The notes under the pieces: generated by a model
The model's database searches: none
What the model saw: only the letters and a program-made list of their open reading frames with translations
What the model was told of the DNA's origin: nothing
Part shown: piece by piece, positions 17,361-26,485 of the stretch
How the letters are laid out: every line of letters begins with the position of its first letter
How positions within the stretch are numbered: position 1 is the stretch's first letter
Made by a program: the position numbers and the translations under genes
Origin: Pirellula sp.
Lineage (GTDB): Bacteria > Planctomycetota > Planctomycetia > Pirellulales > Lacipirellulaceae
Assembly (NCBI GenBank): GCA_013822725.1
Contig: PNKX01000003.1
Coordinates: forward strand, 186,001 to 250,000
Length of the DNA: 64,000 nucleotides
Reading direction: 5' to 3'

Positions 17361-19022
17361 TTAACCGGCATTCCCAATCCATGTCCGCAGAATCGCCGCG
17401 GCGCCGTCGGGATCTTCCTTCACCAACTCCGAGAGGTCTTCCTTCAACGACGGCCCGCGCTTCAGCCGCAGCTTCGGCCGACCTCCGTCACTCTCACCCC
17501 CTTTGCCGCCCTTGCCGCTCGCTTGCGACGCGTCGTTCTTCTTCGGCAAGATATCGGGAAGTGAGAAATCGACCCCCTTGTCGGTCGTCGGGATCGACTT
17601 GATCATCGACCGCAGCATCAACAGGCTCATCAGCGCCATGCCGGCGATGATCAGTGAACTGGTGTTCTGGCGGGCCCACAAGACGCTTTCACTCGCGACC
17701 GACGGTTCGGGCGTCGGCGCCGGGGTGAGCGACTGAAACACGGTCACTTCGACTTTTTCGAGTTGGTCTTCGGCAAGTTCCTTCGGAAAGAGCGGGCCGA
17801 CGGTCGCCTTGATTTTCGATTTCACCTGCTCCTCGATGTTGGTCAACATCGCAGTGTCAGGACGATCTTCCGGCTTGGCATCGGGAGTCGTCTCGCGCCA
17901 GACGCGAATGAGATACTCGCTGGGAACGGCGATGGCGGCTCGGACGTGCTTGGGAGTTAGACCGCTTTGGCGGCGGACTTCTTCGACATGCGGGATGAAG
18001 TTTTCGGTTTCGGTGTCTTCGCTGGCGGTGGTGTTCTCGTTCCGCATGCCGCCTTGGTCGGGCGTTTGTCGGTTCGGACCTTGAGCTCGCAGCCCGACTT
18101 GCCCGCCGCCCTCGGTCTGGCGGTTGACGCTCTCTTCGATGTTTTTTCGCTCCCGTAGCGGCGCCGCTTCACCGTCGGGGCGAACCGAGCGAGTTTCGCT
18201 ACTGAGCGTGTCGTCAAGTTCGGCCGTCACCTGGACGCGGACGCCTGGCTTGATATCGCTTAACAGCGCTTCGATCCGCGAGCGCATCTGCTGCTCGTAG
18301 AGCGTGCGCGTCTGAAAATATGGATCGTCGAACGCCGCGGCGATCACTTCGCCGCCAACGCCGCCGAATTGCGAGCCGTTGCTCCGATCGACGACCATCA
18401 CGCTTTCGGCCCGTAGTCCGGCAATCGACTTGGCGACAGCTTCGCGAATCAGTTTCATCCGCGCCGCGTCAAAGATCGCTCCGGGCGACGGCATCACGCT
18501 CACGGTGGCCGTGATTTCTTCCTTGCCAAACGCCCGCGGTTCGCGGATGTCATACAGCACCTTGGCATCTTCGATGCCTTCCATCTCGCTGATCATCATC
18601 GACAGCTGGCGTTCGCGCGCCGCTTTCCAGCGTTGATCGCGCATCTTGCCGCTCTCGAACATCCCCGTATCGAGCGAATCCTCTAGCAGGTTATGAAAGT
18701 TAGCGGGCAAGACGCCGGCGTTGGCGATGGCGGCAAGGTAAGCCGCCTTCTGACCGCGCGGCACCATGATGCGCCCTTGCTGCATCGGCAGCACGTCGAG
18801 CCCCGCCTGACCGAGCGCGGTTTCAATGCGGTTCGTCTCGGCCTGCTGGAGCATGGCGCCGCCGAACAACGGCTCCTCGGAGGCGTCGTTGTAGCCCTGG
18901 AACAGGAAGCCCATGCTGCAGACGATCACGCCCAGCAGCAATGCCGAGGTGATCCGCGCGGCGGGGGTCATCGACGCGAACAGGTCGCGAATTTGCTCGA
19001 AGGTTTGATTCAGAAATCCCAT
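17361..19022 (-). CDS. fliF: Flagellar MS-ring protein FliF
   Basis: A protein of 553 residues, typical length. There are two transmembrane helices: about 24-44 near the N-terminus and about 455-472. Between them lie the ring-building motifs, including the YscJ-like domain (GRIMVPRGQKAAYLAAIANA; GMFESGKMRDQRWKAARERQ). The C-terminal cytoplasmic tail (about 515-553; SLKEDLSELVKEDPDGAAAI) is the FliG-binding segment. FliF forms the MS ring in the inner membrane around the export gate. The gene lies between fliE and fliG. Confidence 0.93.
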   Translation of the reverse strand: MGFLNQTFEQIRDLFASMTPAARITSALLLGVIVCSMGFLFQGYNDASEEPLFGGAMLQQAETNRIETALGQAGLDVLPMQQGRIMVPRGQKAAYLAAIANAGVLPANFHNLLEDSLDTGMFESGKMRDQRWKAARERQLSMMISEMEGIEDAKVLYDIREPRAFGKEEITATVSVMPSPGAIFDAARMKLIREAVAKSIAGLRAESVMVVDRSNGSQFGGVGGEVIAAAFDDPYFQTRTLYEQQMRSRIEALLSDIKPGVRVQVTAELDDTLSSETRSVRPDGEAAPLRERKNIEESVNRQTEGGGQVGLRAQGPNRQTPDQGGMRNENTTASEDTETENFIPHVEEVRRQSGLTPKHVRAAIAVPSEYLIRVWRETTPDAKPEDRPDTAMLTNIEEQVKSKIKATVGPLFPKELAEDQLEKVEVTVFQSLTPAPTPEPSVASESVLWARQNTSSLIIAGMALMSLLMLRSMIKSIPTTDKGVDFSLPDILPKKNDASQASGKGGKGGESDGGRPKLRLKRGPSLKEDLSELVKEDPDGAAAILRTWIGNAG

Positions 19023-19072
19023 CCGTGGTCCTCAAGCGGCTAACCAACGCATCCTGCGTCGGTGCATTCCGT

Positions 19073-19163
19073 CATTTCGCTAGCGCTCTGTCACTTCGAG
19101 GTACTCCGAAGAGTCCGGCTGGCTTACCGGACTCCTCGGAGTACCTCGGAGTGACAGGGTGAC
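19073..19163. repeat. Palindromic repeat, GAGGTACTCC family
   Basis: The arms TCACTTCGAGGTACTCCGA and TCGGAGTACCTCGGAGTGA enclose a short GC-rich centre with its own inverted repeat (AGTCCGG / CCGGACT). It is inserted between fliE and fliF inside the flagellar operon and is a copy of the 608-665 element. Confidence 0.8.
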
Positions 19164-19177
19164 AGGGTTCTAATCCC

Positions 19178-19507
19178 CTAAATCCGAATGTCCTTCACTT
19201 CCTGGTAAACTTGCATCACCTTGTTCCGCATCTGCATCATCATCCGGAACGCCAGGTCGGCCTTCTGCACCGCCGTCAGCACCGCCGCTGGATCGGCGTC
19301 GCCGCCGGTCATCAACGTCTCGACCGCCTGATCGGCCTGCATTTGCATTGAGTTCACGTCGCCGATCGACTTCAGTAGGGCCGACTTGAACGAACCCGCT
19401 TCTCCTGCCGAGTTCGGCGAATTCAACGAGTTCAGCGATCCGGTCGTCATCCCCGGCGATTGCAGCGGTGAAAACGTCGACGTGCTGTTTTGGATGTATG
19501 TCATCAT
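19178..19507 (-). CDS. fliE: Flagellar hook-basal body complex protein FliE
   Basis: A protein of 109 residues. The C-terminal half carries the FliE signature: DVNSMQMQADQAVETLMTGG followed by LTAVQKADLAFRMMMQMRNK and VMQVYQEVKDIRI. FliE joins the MS ring to the rod. It lies between flgC and fliF, the usual order. ATG at 19504 is an equally possible start; the difference is one Met. Confidence 0.92.
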   Translation of the reverse strand: MMTYIQNSTSTFSPLQSPGMTTGSLNSLNSPNSAGEAGSFKSALLKSIGDVNSMQMQADQAVETLMTGGDADPAAVLTAVQKADLAFRMMMQMRNKVMQVYQEVKDIRI

Positions 19508-19525
19508 TCAACCCTCGGCGCTCAC

Positions 19526-19936
19526 TTACGCTACGATTTGCAGCGAGCGGTTCGTGAGATCTTTGGTAATTTCGAGCACGCCTATGTTCGCTTCGTAAGC
19601 TCGCGTCGCTTCCAGAGCGTCGACGAACTCGGTCGTCATGTCGACGTTCGGGTAAGCGACATAGCCGTCGGCGTTCGCGTCGGGGTGGCCTGGTTCGTAC
19701 TTCATATTCGGCGGCTCGGTCGAATACTCGACCGACCCGACTTTCACGCCCAAGCCGCCGCCGTTGGTATTCACCTCGGCGTCGGTCTGAAAGGTGACGT
19801 ACCGCGGCGTGTAGGCTTCGGGCTGCCCCTGCTCGTTCCGCGTCGTCGAAATGTTCGCGATGTTCGAGGAGATGGCGTTCAGCCGCGTCCGCTGCGCCAC
19901 CAACCCGCTCGTACTGACGTCGAAGATTGGAAACAT
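19526..19936 (-). CDS. flgC: Flagellar proximal rod protein FlgC
   Basis: A protein of 136 residues, normal for FlgC. The N-terminus has the rod signature (DVSTSGLVAQRTRLNAISSN, then IANIST). The C-terminal region has NVDMTTEFVDALEATRAYEA and ITKDLTNRSLQIVA. It forms part of the proximal rod with FlgB and FliE. It lies downstream of flgB in the same operon. Confidence 0.93.
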   Translation of the reverse strand: MFPIFDVSTSGLVAQRTRLNAISSNIANISTTRNEQGQPEAYTPRYVTFQTDAEVNTNGGGLGVKVGSVEYSTEPPNMKYEPGHPDANADGYVAYPNVDMTTEFVDALEATRAYEANIGVLEITKDLTNRSLQIVA

Positions 19937-20001
19937 GGGGAACTCCGTCGAAAAACTACGCCACCCTGAACAACGTTGACTGGCGACCAGTCACTTCCTC
20001 G

Positions 20002-20466
20002 CTACGCTCGCTCCGTAATCGCCGCACGCAGCAACCGGAACTGAGCCGTCATCAGACTCAGCGCCATGTTGTGCACTTGTTGGTTCTTCGTGATCTCGCT
20101 GATTTGTTCTTCCATGCTCGAGTTGTTGTCGTCGTGTCTGAGCATGCCATGGAAGTCATCGCTAATTGCCGCGATTTGATTCCTTTGACGCTCATGTCCC
20201 GAGGTCGAACTTGCCGAAGAGTTAGAGATCGACGGCGGCGACGCTGGGGCCCCTGGATAAGGAGCTCGCGAAGTTGGCCGCGTCCGCTCTTCAATCGCCT
20301 GCTCCAATCGACCTTGAAATTTCTCCGAGGATAAATCGCGCGTCCGGTAGCCGGGCGTATCCATGTTTGCAATGTTGCCGGCCAACACGCCGTGCCGAGC
20401 TTCGGTGAAGTTCACCACTTGCTCGAGCAGCGGCAACGTCGACGCATCGAACATCGAAGACATCAT
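20002..20466 (-). CDS. flgB: Flagellar proximal rod protein FlgB
   Basis: A protein of 154 residues from ATG 20466, chosen because AAAGG lies ten bases upstream and the sequence then begins in the family manner (MFDASTLPLLEQVVNFTEAR). The rod motif VLAGNIANMDTPGYRTRDL is clear. The C-terminus (about 110-150; SSMEEQISEITKNQQVHNMA) matches the second helix of the family. A Pro/Ser-rich insert sits in the middle. It is the first structural gene after the sigma-54 promoter at 20518-20533. Confidence 0.9.
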   Translation of the reverse strand: MMSSMFDASTLPLLEQVVNFTEARHGVLAGNIANMDTPGYRTRDLSSEKFQGRLEQAIEERTRPTSRAPYPGAPASPPSISNSSASSTSGHERQRNQIAAISDDFHGMLRHDDNNSSMEEQISEITKNQQVHNMALSLMTAQFRLLRAAITERA

Positions 20467-20517
20467 GGCGGTTGGACCTTTCTGCTCATGCACACGCGGC
20501 CGCTGATCGCTTGCACT

Positions 20518-20533
20518 GGCAAGCGACGTGCCG
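20518..20533 (-). promoter_or_regulatory. Sigma-54 promoter of the flgB operon
   Basis: The minus strand reads CGGCACG-N4-TTGC, against the consensus TGGCACG-N4-TTGC; only the first base differs, and GG-N10-GC spacing is kept. Transcription would start near 20508, about 40 bases ahead of the flgB start. The gene immediately upstream encodes a GAFTGA-bearing sigma-54 activator, which fits. Confidence 0.75.
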
Positions 20534-20651
20534 TTGGCAATCTGGGCGCTTGCCGCCACGCCGTCGGCGCTCGCAATCGCCGGCGTTCATCGCGGTAAGA
20601 AACCCATTGCGAACGTTCGCCGCGTCGGCGCACGGATTCGCGATGGAGTGA

Positions 20652-22238
20652 TTACGCGGTTCGGCGATTCATGGCAACGGCAGAATTGGCCGGATCGATC
20701 GGCGATAACTGCCGATCATGCGTGAAGTCCCCGGGTCCGCCAAATTCGCGCGTCCGGGGTGCAAAGCCGTAAGCCCGCATTTTACCGCTGAGCGTGCGGA
20801 CGCCGATGCCGAGGGCGGCCGCCGTTTGACTGCGGTTGCCGCCAAAGCGTTGGAGCGTGGCGACGATCATCGCCCGTTCCATGTCGTCGAGATTCCCAGC
20901 CGCGGGGAGGGCGTGCCCCTCCGATCCGCCTCTCGGCGTTGCCGTCTCAAAGCCAACGCCGCTCGAGTAGCCGAAGTTAATTCCTTCCGGCTGCTGCAGC
21001 CAAGGCCGAATGTCGCCCGCCGCAATCGGCGCCCCGCCGTTCAGCACGCAAGCCCGCGTAATGATGTTTTCCAACTCCCGCACGTTCCCGGGCCAGTGGT
21101 AAGCTGCGAGGAGTTCGCGCGTGTCCGCCGCGAGTTCCAGCCGCTCGCGCGCCAGCCGCTTCGCTGCGCGATCGAGAAAGTAGTCGGCGAGCAACTGCAC
21201 GTCGTCGCCGCGTGACCGCAGCGGCGGCAACTCCAATGGTACGACGGCGAGACGGTAGTAAAGGTCTTCTCGGAACCGCCCGCCAGCGATCTCCGCGGCG
21301 AGGTCGCGGTTCGTGCTCGCAATCACCCGCACGTCGGCTTGCCGCGTTTCGCTCGAACCGACCAGTTCAAACGTCCGTTCCTGCAACACCCGCAGCAGCT
21401 TCGCTTGAAGCGGCAGGTCGATCTCAGTGATTTCGTCGAGGAGGATGGCGCCTCCCTTGGCAAGTTCGAACCGGCCGACGCGATCGGCGTCGGCGCCGGT
21501 GAACGCGCCGCGGCGGTGGCCGAAGAGTTCGCTCTCCGCCAACTGGGGCGAGAGGGCAGGGCAGTTGAGACTCACGAGCGGCCCCGCCGCTCGCCGGCTT
21601 AGCGCGTGAACGGCCCGTGCTACCAACTCCTTGCCAGTCCCGCTCTCACCGCAAATGAGCACCGTTTCGTCGGTCGGCGCCACTTGGCTGATCCGCTCGC
21701 GTAGCAGCCGCATCGCGGGGCTGTTGCCGATCATCCCCATCGCATCGAGCGAATCGACGGCCTTCGCCGCGCGCGGCTTCGTGATGCTTGTGACGATCAA
21801 CGGCTGCACTGTCGCATCATCGCCACACAACTGCCGCCGCTCCATCGCCCGCGCGACCAGTTCCTCCAGTCGCGTCACGTCGAACGGCTTCTCCAAATAG
21901 TCGAACGCCCCGAACCGCATCGCCTCGACCGCCGAAGCGATCGTTGCGTGGGCCGTGATCATGATCACCTGCGTCGGCAGCCGGCGCTGCGACATCTGCC
22001 GAATAAACTCGAGCCCGTCCATCGCCGGCATCTGCAGATCGGTCACGACGACGTCGAACGCCGTTCTCTCCAACAGCGGCAGCGCTTCGACCGCGCTCGC
22101 CAAGCCTTCAACCTGGTAGCCAGCCTGGCGCAGCACGTCGATCACCGACTCGCGCACGGCGGCGTGGTCGTCGACGACCAGCACGCGGCCGCGGGACGGC
22201 GGTTCATCCTTCGACGAATTCTCGGGCTTCGTTCGCAT
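20652..22238 (-). CDS. Sigma-54-dependent flagellar response regulator (FleR/FlgR type)
   Basis: A protein of 528 residues in three domains. The receiver domain (about 18-130) has the phospho-acceptor Asp in [13 protein letters not shown] near 65. The AAA+ domain (about 165-395) has Walker A GESGTGKE near 197, the sigma-54 contact loop GAFTGA near 242 and Walker B AILLDEI near 265. The Fis-type HTH (about 455-495) reads [23 protein letters not shown] 22238 overlaps the kinase stop codon (ATGA). It probably activates the sigma-54 promoter just downstream when phosphorylated by that kinase. Position and family make a FleSR/FlgSR-like pair likely. Confidence 0.9.
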   Translation of the reverse strand: MRTKPENSSKDEPPSRGRVLVVDDHAAVRESVIDVLRQAGYQVEGLASAVEALPLLERTAFDVVVTDLQMPAMDGLEFIRQMSQRRLPTQVIMITAHATIASAVEAMRFGAFDYLEKPFDVTRLEELVARAMERRQLCGDDATVQPLIVTSITKPRAAKAVDSLDAMGMIGNSPAMRLLRERISQVAPTDETVLICGESGTGKELVARAVHALSRRAAGPLVSLNCPALSPQLAESELFGHRRGAFTGADADRVGRFELAKGGAILLDEITEIDLPLQAKLLRVLQERTFELVGSSETRQADVRVIASTNRDLAAEIAGGRFREDLYYRLAVVPLELPPLRSRGDDVQLLADYFLDRAAKRLARERLELAADTRELLAAYHWPGNVRELENIITRACVLNGGAPIAAGDIRPWLQQPEGINFGYSSGVGFETATPRGGSEGHALPAAGNLDDMERAMIVATLQRFGGNRSQTAAALGIGVRTLSGKMRAYGFAPRTREFGGPGDFTHDRQLSPIDPANSAVAMNRRTA

Positions 22239-23131
22239 CAAGCCGCCACTCCCATCGCACGACGGGGCGGCAGTTCGATCGTGAACGCCGCGCCACCTTC
22301 GGGACAGTTCATCGCCGTGACGCGGCCGCCGTGAGCCTCGACGATGCGGTTGACAATCGACAGCCCCAGCCCGGTGCCGGTCGCCTTCGTCGTGAAGAAG
22401 GGATCAAAAATCTTTCGCTTGTCGTCCTCGGTAAGGCCTGGGCCGCTATCAGCGACTTCGAGTTCCAACCCGCCATGCCGTTGGTACGACGTGACGACCA
22501 ACTCGCCGCCGCGCGGCATGACGTCGACGGCGTTCAGCACGAGGTTAAGAATCGCCCGCCGCATCATCTCGCGATCAGCGGTGACGACCGTGTTCGGCGG
22601 CACGTCGAGCGACACGTCGATCCGCTGCGCCTCGAGTTGCGGCGCCAGCGAGTCGAAGATCTCTTCGACCAGATCTTGCAGAATAAAGGAACGCCACTGC
22701 GGCTCACGATGAGCGGTAAAACTGAGCAGATCGTTCACGGTAGCATCCAGGGCGGTAAACCCGGCCTCCACCTTCGCTAAAACATCGAGGCTGCCGGAAT
22801 CGTCCGACAGCCGCCTTCTGAGCAAACTCATATACAAATTGACGGGGACCAAACTGTTCCGCACTTCGTGAGCGACGTGCGACGCCATCCGCCCCAGGTC
22901 GGCCAGCCGCGTTTGACGGGCCAGTTCTTGATCTTTTTTCGCCAGCTCGTCTGTCAGCCGCGCCACCTCGCCTTGGAGCGTTTCGTGCGTTTGCTGCAAG
23001 CGGAGCGTGGCGTCGTTCCAGGCTTCGAGGATGACAGCTAGGCTTGGCTCGTCGGCGCCTTCAACGCTGGCGGCAGCCATGACGCCATCCTCGGGCTCGT
23101 CGTCTTCGATGTGGAGCTTTAGGTTGGGCAT
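22238..23131 (-). CDS. Cytoplasmic histidine kinase of the flagellar regulator pair
   Basis: A protein of 297 residues with no transmembrane helix. Residues about 25-75 form a coiled coil ([20 protein letters not shown]). The phospho-acceptor box is [14 protein letters not shown] with His near 87. The ATPase domain (about 175-293) has the N box ([14 protein letters not shown]), [23 protein letters not shown] and a closing GG loop. It should phosphorylate the adjacent sigma-54 activator, like FleS/FlgS. With no input domain beyond the coiled coil, it may sense assembly state through protein contacts, as proposed for FlgS in epsilon-proteobacteria (inference). Confidence 0.87.
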   Translation of the reverse strand: MPNLKLHIEDDEPEDGVMAAASVEGADEPSLAVILEAWNDATLRLQQTHETLQGEVARLTDELAKKDQELARQTRLADLGRMASHVAHEVRNSLVPVNLYMSLLRRRLSDDSGSLDVLAKVEAGFTALDATVNDLLSFTAHREPQWRSFILQDLVEEIFDSLAPQLEAQRIDVSLDVPPNTVVTADREMMRRAILNLVLNAVDVMPRGGELVVTSYQRHGGLELEVADSGPGLTEDDKRKIFDPFFTTKATGTGLGLSIVNRIVEAHGGRVTAMNCPEGGAAFTIELPPRRAMGVAA

Positions 23132-23154
23132 GGTTGGCTTTCTTGTTCGCGCTG

Positions 23155-23190
23155 GTCCCCCCGGTCAGTGACCGGGGGCTAATTTGGGCG
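23155..23190. repeat. Hairpin, CCCCCGGTCA family
   Basis: CCCCCCGGTCAGTGACCGGGGG is a near-perfect hairpin followed by GCTAA, in the gap between the FlgN-like gene and the kinase gene. Confidence 0.7.
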
Positions 23191-23210
23191 TGTAAGGCTA
23201 TTCCGACTCG

Positions 23211-23633
23211 TTACCGATTCGCTTGGGCTTGGTAGGCGTCGCGGACGCGGCTGCCGGCGGCGACGGTTCGCAGCTGGTTGGCCACCGCGTCACGGCGTTC
23301 AGTCATCTGTCGTTCGCCCGCTCGTTCCATGGCCATCACCTCTTGAATCAACCCGCGGCACGCCTCGGCGTCGCCAGCGCACTTGGCCCGCGCCTCGCTC
23401 GACGCCCACTGCCGCGTCTCCGGATCCTGCTCATGAAACGGCGCCAACTGCTGCTCGATCGCCTGCAGCGCCACAATCAACTGCTGCTTCGCCGAGACGA
23501 GCCGTAGCAACTCGGCCATTTCGCCGCCGGCAATCATCTGCGCCTGCCGCACCCCCAAGTCGCGCAACTGCACGAGGCACTTGCGTCGCTTGGAGACAAG
23601 GTCGGCCAACAATTGTGTTGATAGTTCAGCCAT
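23211..23633 (-). CDS. FlgN-like flagellar export chaperone
   Basis: A protein of 140 residues, all helical, starting at ATG 23633 (MAELSTQLLADLVSKR). It has the FlgN pattern: an early CLVQLRDLGVRQAQMIAGGE helix, then ELLRLVSAKQQLIVALQAIE, and a Glu/Arg-rich C-terminal helix ending in an unstructured tail. FlgN escorts the hook-associated proteins FlgK and FlgL. Those genes are not in the window. The starting Met is chosen because longer versions would overlap the upstream TPR gene. The call rests on helix pattern, size and flagellar context. Confidence 0.55.
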   Translation of the reverse strand: MAELSTQLLADLVSKRRKCLVQLRDLGVRQAQMIAGGEMAELLRLVSAKQQLIVALQAIEQQLAPFHEQDPETRQWASSEARAKCAGDAEACRGLIQEVMAMERAGERQMTERRDAVANQLRTVAAGSRVRDAYQAQANR

Positions 23634-23695
23634 TGAAATCAAACATCCGCCAACACTGTTCACTCCGAGCTGAAAGCTGATTGCTGACAGCTTCC

Positions 23696-26119
23696 TCACC
23701 ATACGCTCATCTGGTTCAACAAATACTCCCACTGCTGCCGCGTAAAGTTCGTCGCGGTGCGAAAGTCGGTCTCCGGCGGCATCTCTTTCAGCACCAGCTT
23801 GGCCTGGTCGAGCGTCACCCGCGCCTTGACCGGTTGGTCGAGCCGCCGCCAGCAGGCCGCCGCTTGCACAAAGCTATCCATGGCAATCGGGTCGTTTTGG
23901 TACGACGTGATGACGTTCCCGTATGCCTTCAGCGCCTCGTCGAACCGCCGCAGTTCGAACAACACCGATCCTTGCAACATGTAGCAGTTCCGCAGGAGCG
24001 TTTGCTGCAAAGGATCGTCTACGTCGCCGCCACCGAGGGTCAGCGTCCGCTGGACTCCTTGGTAGTTCTCGTGCGCTTTGATCAGCAGTTCCGTCATCTG
24101 CGCCTTGGCGCTCTGCCGTTCGTTTTCCGTCTTCGATTCCGCAAATCGCTTCGCCGGTTCCGCCGCGGCCGCGTGGTACGATCGCCCGATCGTGTACCGC
24201 GCCAGCAGCGTCTCTCGACCGTCGGGATATCGTTTCACCGCTTCGTCGAGTCGGGAGATCGCTTCGTCGTACCGCCCTTGCTTGTGGAGCAAATGGCCCA
24301 ACTCGAAAAGCGAATCCCGCCACTCAGGGCTCGCAGGAGTCAGCACGTCCTCGACCAGGTTGGTCAGCAACAACCGCTCCGCGTCGGCCGGCTTGTCGAG
24401 TTGCTCATAGGCTCGCGCTGCTTCCAGCCGCGCCTGATAGGCCACCGGGTCGAGGGGATACATCTCGACGCATTCGCTCAGCGCTTCGATCGCCTGATCA
24501 AATCGCCGCGCCGCCAGCTCCGACTGTCCTAGCCGCAGCAGCGCCAGCGGATTCCGCCGTCGCGATTCGTTGTGCAAATACTCGGCGTAAAGTCGCGCCG
24601 CCTGCGTGTAACATTGTCCGTTGAAGTAGCATTCCGCCGCGTTCCAGACGTCTTCGATAAACTGCCGCGACGCGAACCGCAGCCGCGCGAGGTCCTCGTA
24701 TGCCCGCCCCGCTTCCCGCAGTTGCGTCCGCGCTTCCTGACGAATCGCTTCACCCTGGAACCGTTCGCCCTCGGCCTGCTTCAGCCGGTGCTGTCCCCAC
24801 TGGTCGAAGGTCTTCGCCCGCATCTCGGACGTTTGCACCTCGCCGAAGACGCCATGGAACAGGTCGACCAGGGTCAGCGCTTCCGGAAACAGCTGTTGCT
24901 GCAGGCATTGCTCAAACGCCCCCTTCATCCGGTCGCGCAAGTCTTCCAGCGGCAGTAGCGAGTCGTCGTAGGTCTCCGGCGAATCAATCGCGTGGAGCAC
25001 AATTTTGTAGTCGATCAGCGCCCGTTCCAGCCGCCCGTTGCGGCGATGGTAGTCGGCCGACGCCAGCGCCGCCGTCAGGCCGGCCGCCGTCCCGGGGTAG
25101 GCCTTCGCCACCTTCTCGTATTCGGCGGCAGCCGTCTCATGGTTGCCGCTCAGTTCGAAGTACTTGGCAATCCAAAGCGCCGCTTGTCGCGTGGGTCGAT
25201 TGTGCGTAGGGTCGAGCTGTGCGACCTGCTGCAGCTGCTCTTGGGCCCGCTGCAACAGCTCTGCCCGCTCTGGCGAATCAACCGGCAACTCCTCCGCGTC
25301 TTCGAGATCGATCCGACCAATCGTCAACACGCGATTCGCTTCTTCGACGCCGTCGGCGTGCAGTTGCTGGAGCAACTCTCGCGCAGCGCTACGGCGCCCC
25401 AAACGCATCAGCGCCTCGGCGCTCACAATCGTCGCATGCTGCCGCTTCGCATCGTCGAGCGTCGGGTCGGCTAGCACGATTTCGTTATGTCGCAGGGCCG
25501 CTTTGAGGTCGGGCTCGCGTCCGTCGAGGTGGGCGCCCACGAGCAAGGCGTGAATCTCGGCGGCGGGTTGCTGCGGGTCGTTGAGCGACTCCTCCAGCAC
25601 GCGGATCGCATCCTGCGTCTGTCTGCTCCGGACCAAGCTTTTTCCGAGCAGAAAATTCGCCTGACCGTGCCGACTTTCGTCAAGTTCCAGCTTCAGCGCC
25701 TTCTTCAAATAGCGCGCCGCAATCTCATGCATCGCGCGGCGGCGGCTCGCCGCTGCTTCGGCGTCGGCTTCCTGCGCCTTGACGACTCCCAGCACAAACA
25801 AGGCCGACGACAACTGCCGCGGACTCGCCGGCTGCTGTTGCATCTGGCCGATCAATGATTTCGCGTCGTTGTAATTTCCCTCATCGAGCGCCTTCAGAGC
25901 GAGCTGGACGTAATCGCGTTCAACGACTTCTTCCGCATATTGCTCGGCCAGACTGAACGCCGCGACCGTGCCGCCCAACAGCAACAACACTGTCAGCGCA
26001 GAGATCGCCATCCGCAATTTTGAGCCCGTGGCCCAGTGAAGCACGCGCGCAATCCGTCCCGGCGACGAGGTTGTTTCCTCGTTCGGCTTCGGGGCGCCAT
26101 GTCCGTGCGAAGCTTCCAT
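23696..26119 (-). CDS. Large TPR membrane protein at the head of the flagellar block
   Basis: A protein of about 807 residues. One transmembrane helix (about 37-60; SALTVLLLLGGTVAAFSLAE) is followed by tetratricopeptide-like helical repeats over most of the length, clearest at about 510-640 (LGQSELAARRFDQAIEALSE; LGHLLHKQGRYDEAISRLDE) and 720-760. The repeats should face the periplasm. ATG 26119 is chosen; an in-frame TTG further upstream has no ribosome site. It precedes the FlgN-like gene by about 60 bases on the same strand, so it is likely co-transcribed with the kinase and regulator. It is not a known core flagellar gene and could be a general assembly scaffold. Confidence 0.75.
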   Translation of the reverse strand: MEASHGHGAPKPNEETTSSPGRIARVLHWATGSKLRMAISALTVLLLLGGTVAAFSLAEQYAEEVVERDYVQLALKALDEGNYNDAKSLIGQMQQQPASPRQLSSALFVLGVVKAQEADAEAAASRRRAMHEIAARYLKKALKLELDESRHGQANFLLGKSLVRSRQTQDAIRVLEESLNDPQQPAAEIHALLVGAHLDGREPDLKAALRHNEIVLADPTLDDAKRQHATIVSAEALMRLGRRSAARELLQQLHADGVEEANRVLTIGRIDLEDAEELPVDSPERAELLQRAQEQLQQVAQLDPTHNRPTRQAALWIAKYFELSGNHETAAAEYEKVAKAYPGTAAGLTAALASADYHRRNGRLERALIDYKIVLHAIDSPETYDDSLLPLEDLRDRMKGAFEQCLQQQLFPEALTLVDLFHGVFGEVQTSEMRAKTFDQWGQHRLKQAEGERFQGEAIRQEARTQLREAGRAYEDLARLRFASRQFIEDVWNAAECYFNGQCYTQAARLYAEYLHNESRRRNPLALLRLGQSELAARRFDQAIEALSECVEMYPLDPVAYQARLEAARAYEQLDKPADAERLLLTNLVEDVLTPASPEWRDSLFELGHLLHKQGRYDEAISRLDEAVKRYPDGRETLLARYTIGRSYHAAAAEPAKRFAESKTENERQSAKAQMTELLIKAHENYQGVQRTLTLGGGDVDDPLQQTLLRNCYMLQGSVLFELRRFDEALKAYGNVITSYQNDPIAMDSFVQAAACWRRLDQPVKARVTLDQAKLVLKEMPPETDFRTATNFTRQQWEYLLNQMSVW

Positions 26120-26485
26120 GCTTGGCTCTGCGGAACGGCAAAGTCCCTCCGCAGCGCGCAGCGTGCGGCGATCCTTCGCCAAAACTTGAGAAAAATGCCG
26201 AGGGCTTGTACTGAAAGCGGCGCAGGGGTGTCAATCGACGTTCTGCTAGCAGGTCGAGTCTCGTCGATCAATCATCTCGCTAGCCGGAGGGCCACCGCCC
26301 TCCGGGACTGCAGCGCCATCCTGCATCGCTCTCCCGCTCGGCGCTTCCGCCCGGACCGCGTGGCGGCCCGGCTAGCTTGGAGCACGCTTGCAACTCGCCG
26401 CCACGGCCCAATTCGCTCACGCCCCGCAAACATGCACGCCGATGGAACTTCTAGCAGCGCCACCAACCTGCCGCGAGGCCCACGC
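26120..26485. other. Divergent intergenic region
   Basis: This 366-base gap lies between the diverging TPR and endonuclease/phosphatase-fold genes and should contain both promoters. I see a GC-rich hairpin at about 26284-26304 (CCGGAGGGC / GCCCTCCGG) but no clear -35/-10 pair. Open frames extending into it lack ribosome sites. Confidence 0.45.
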
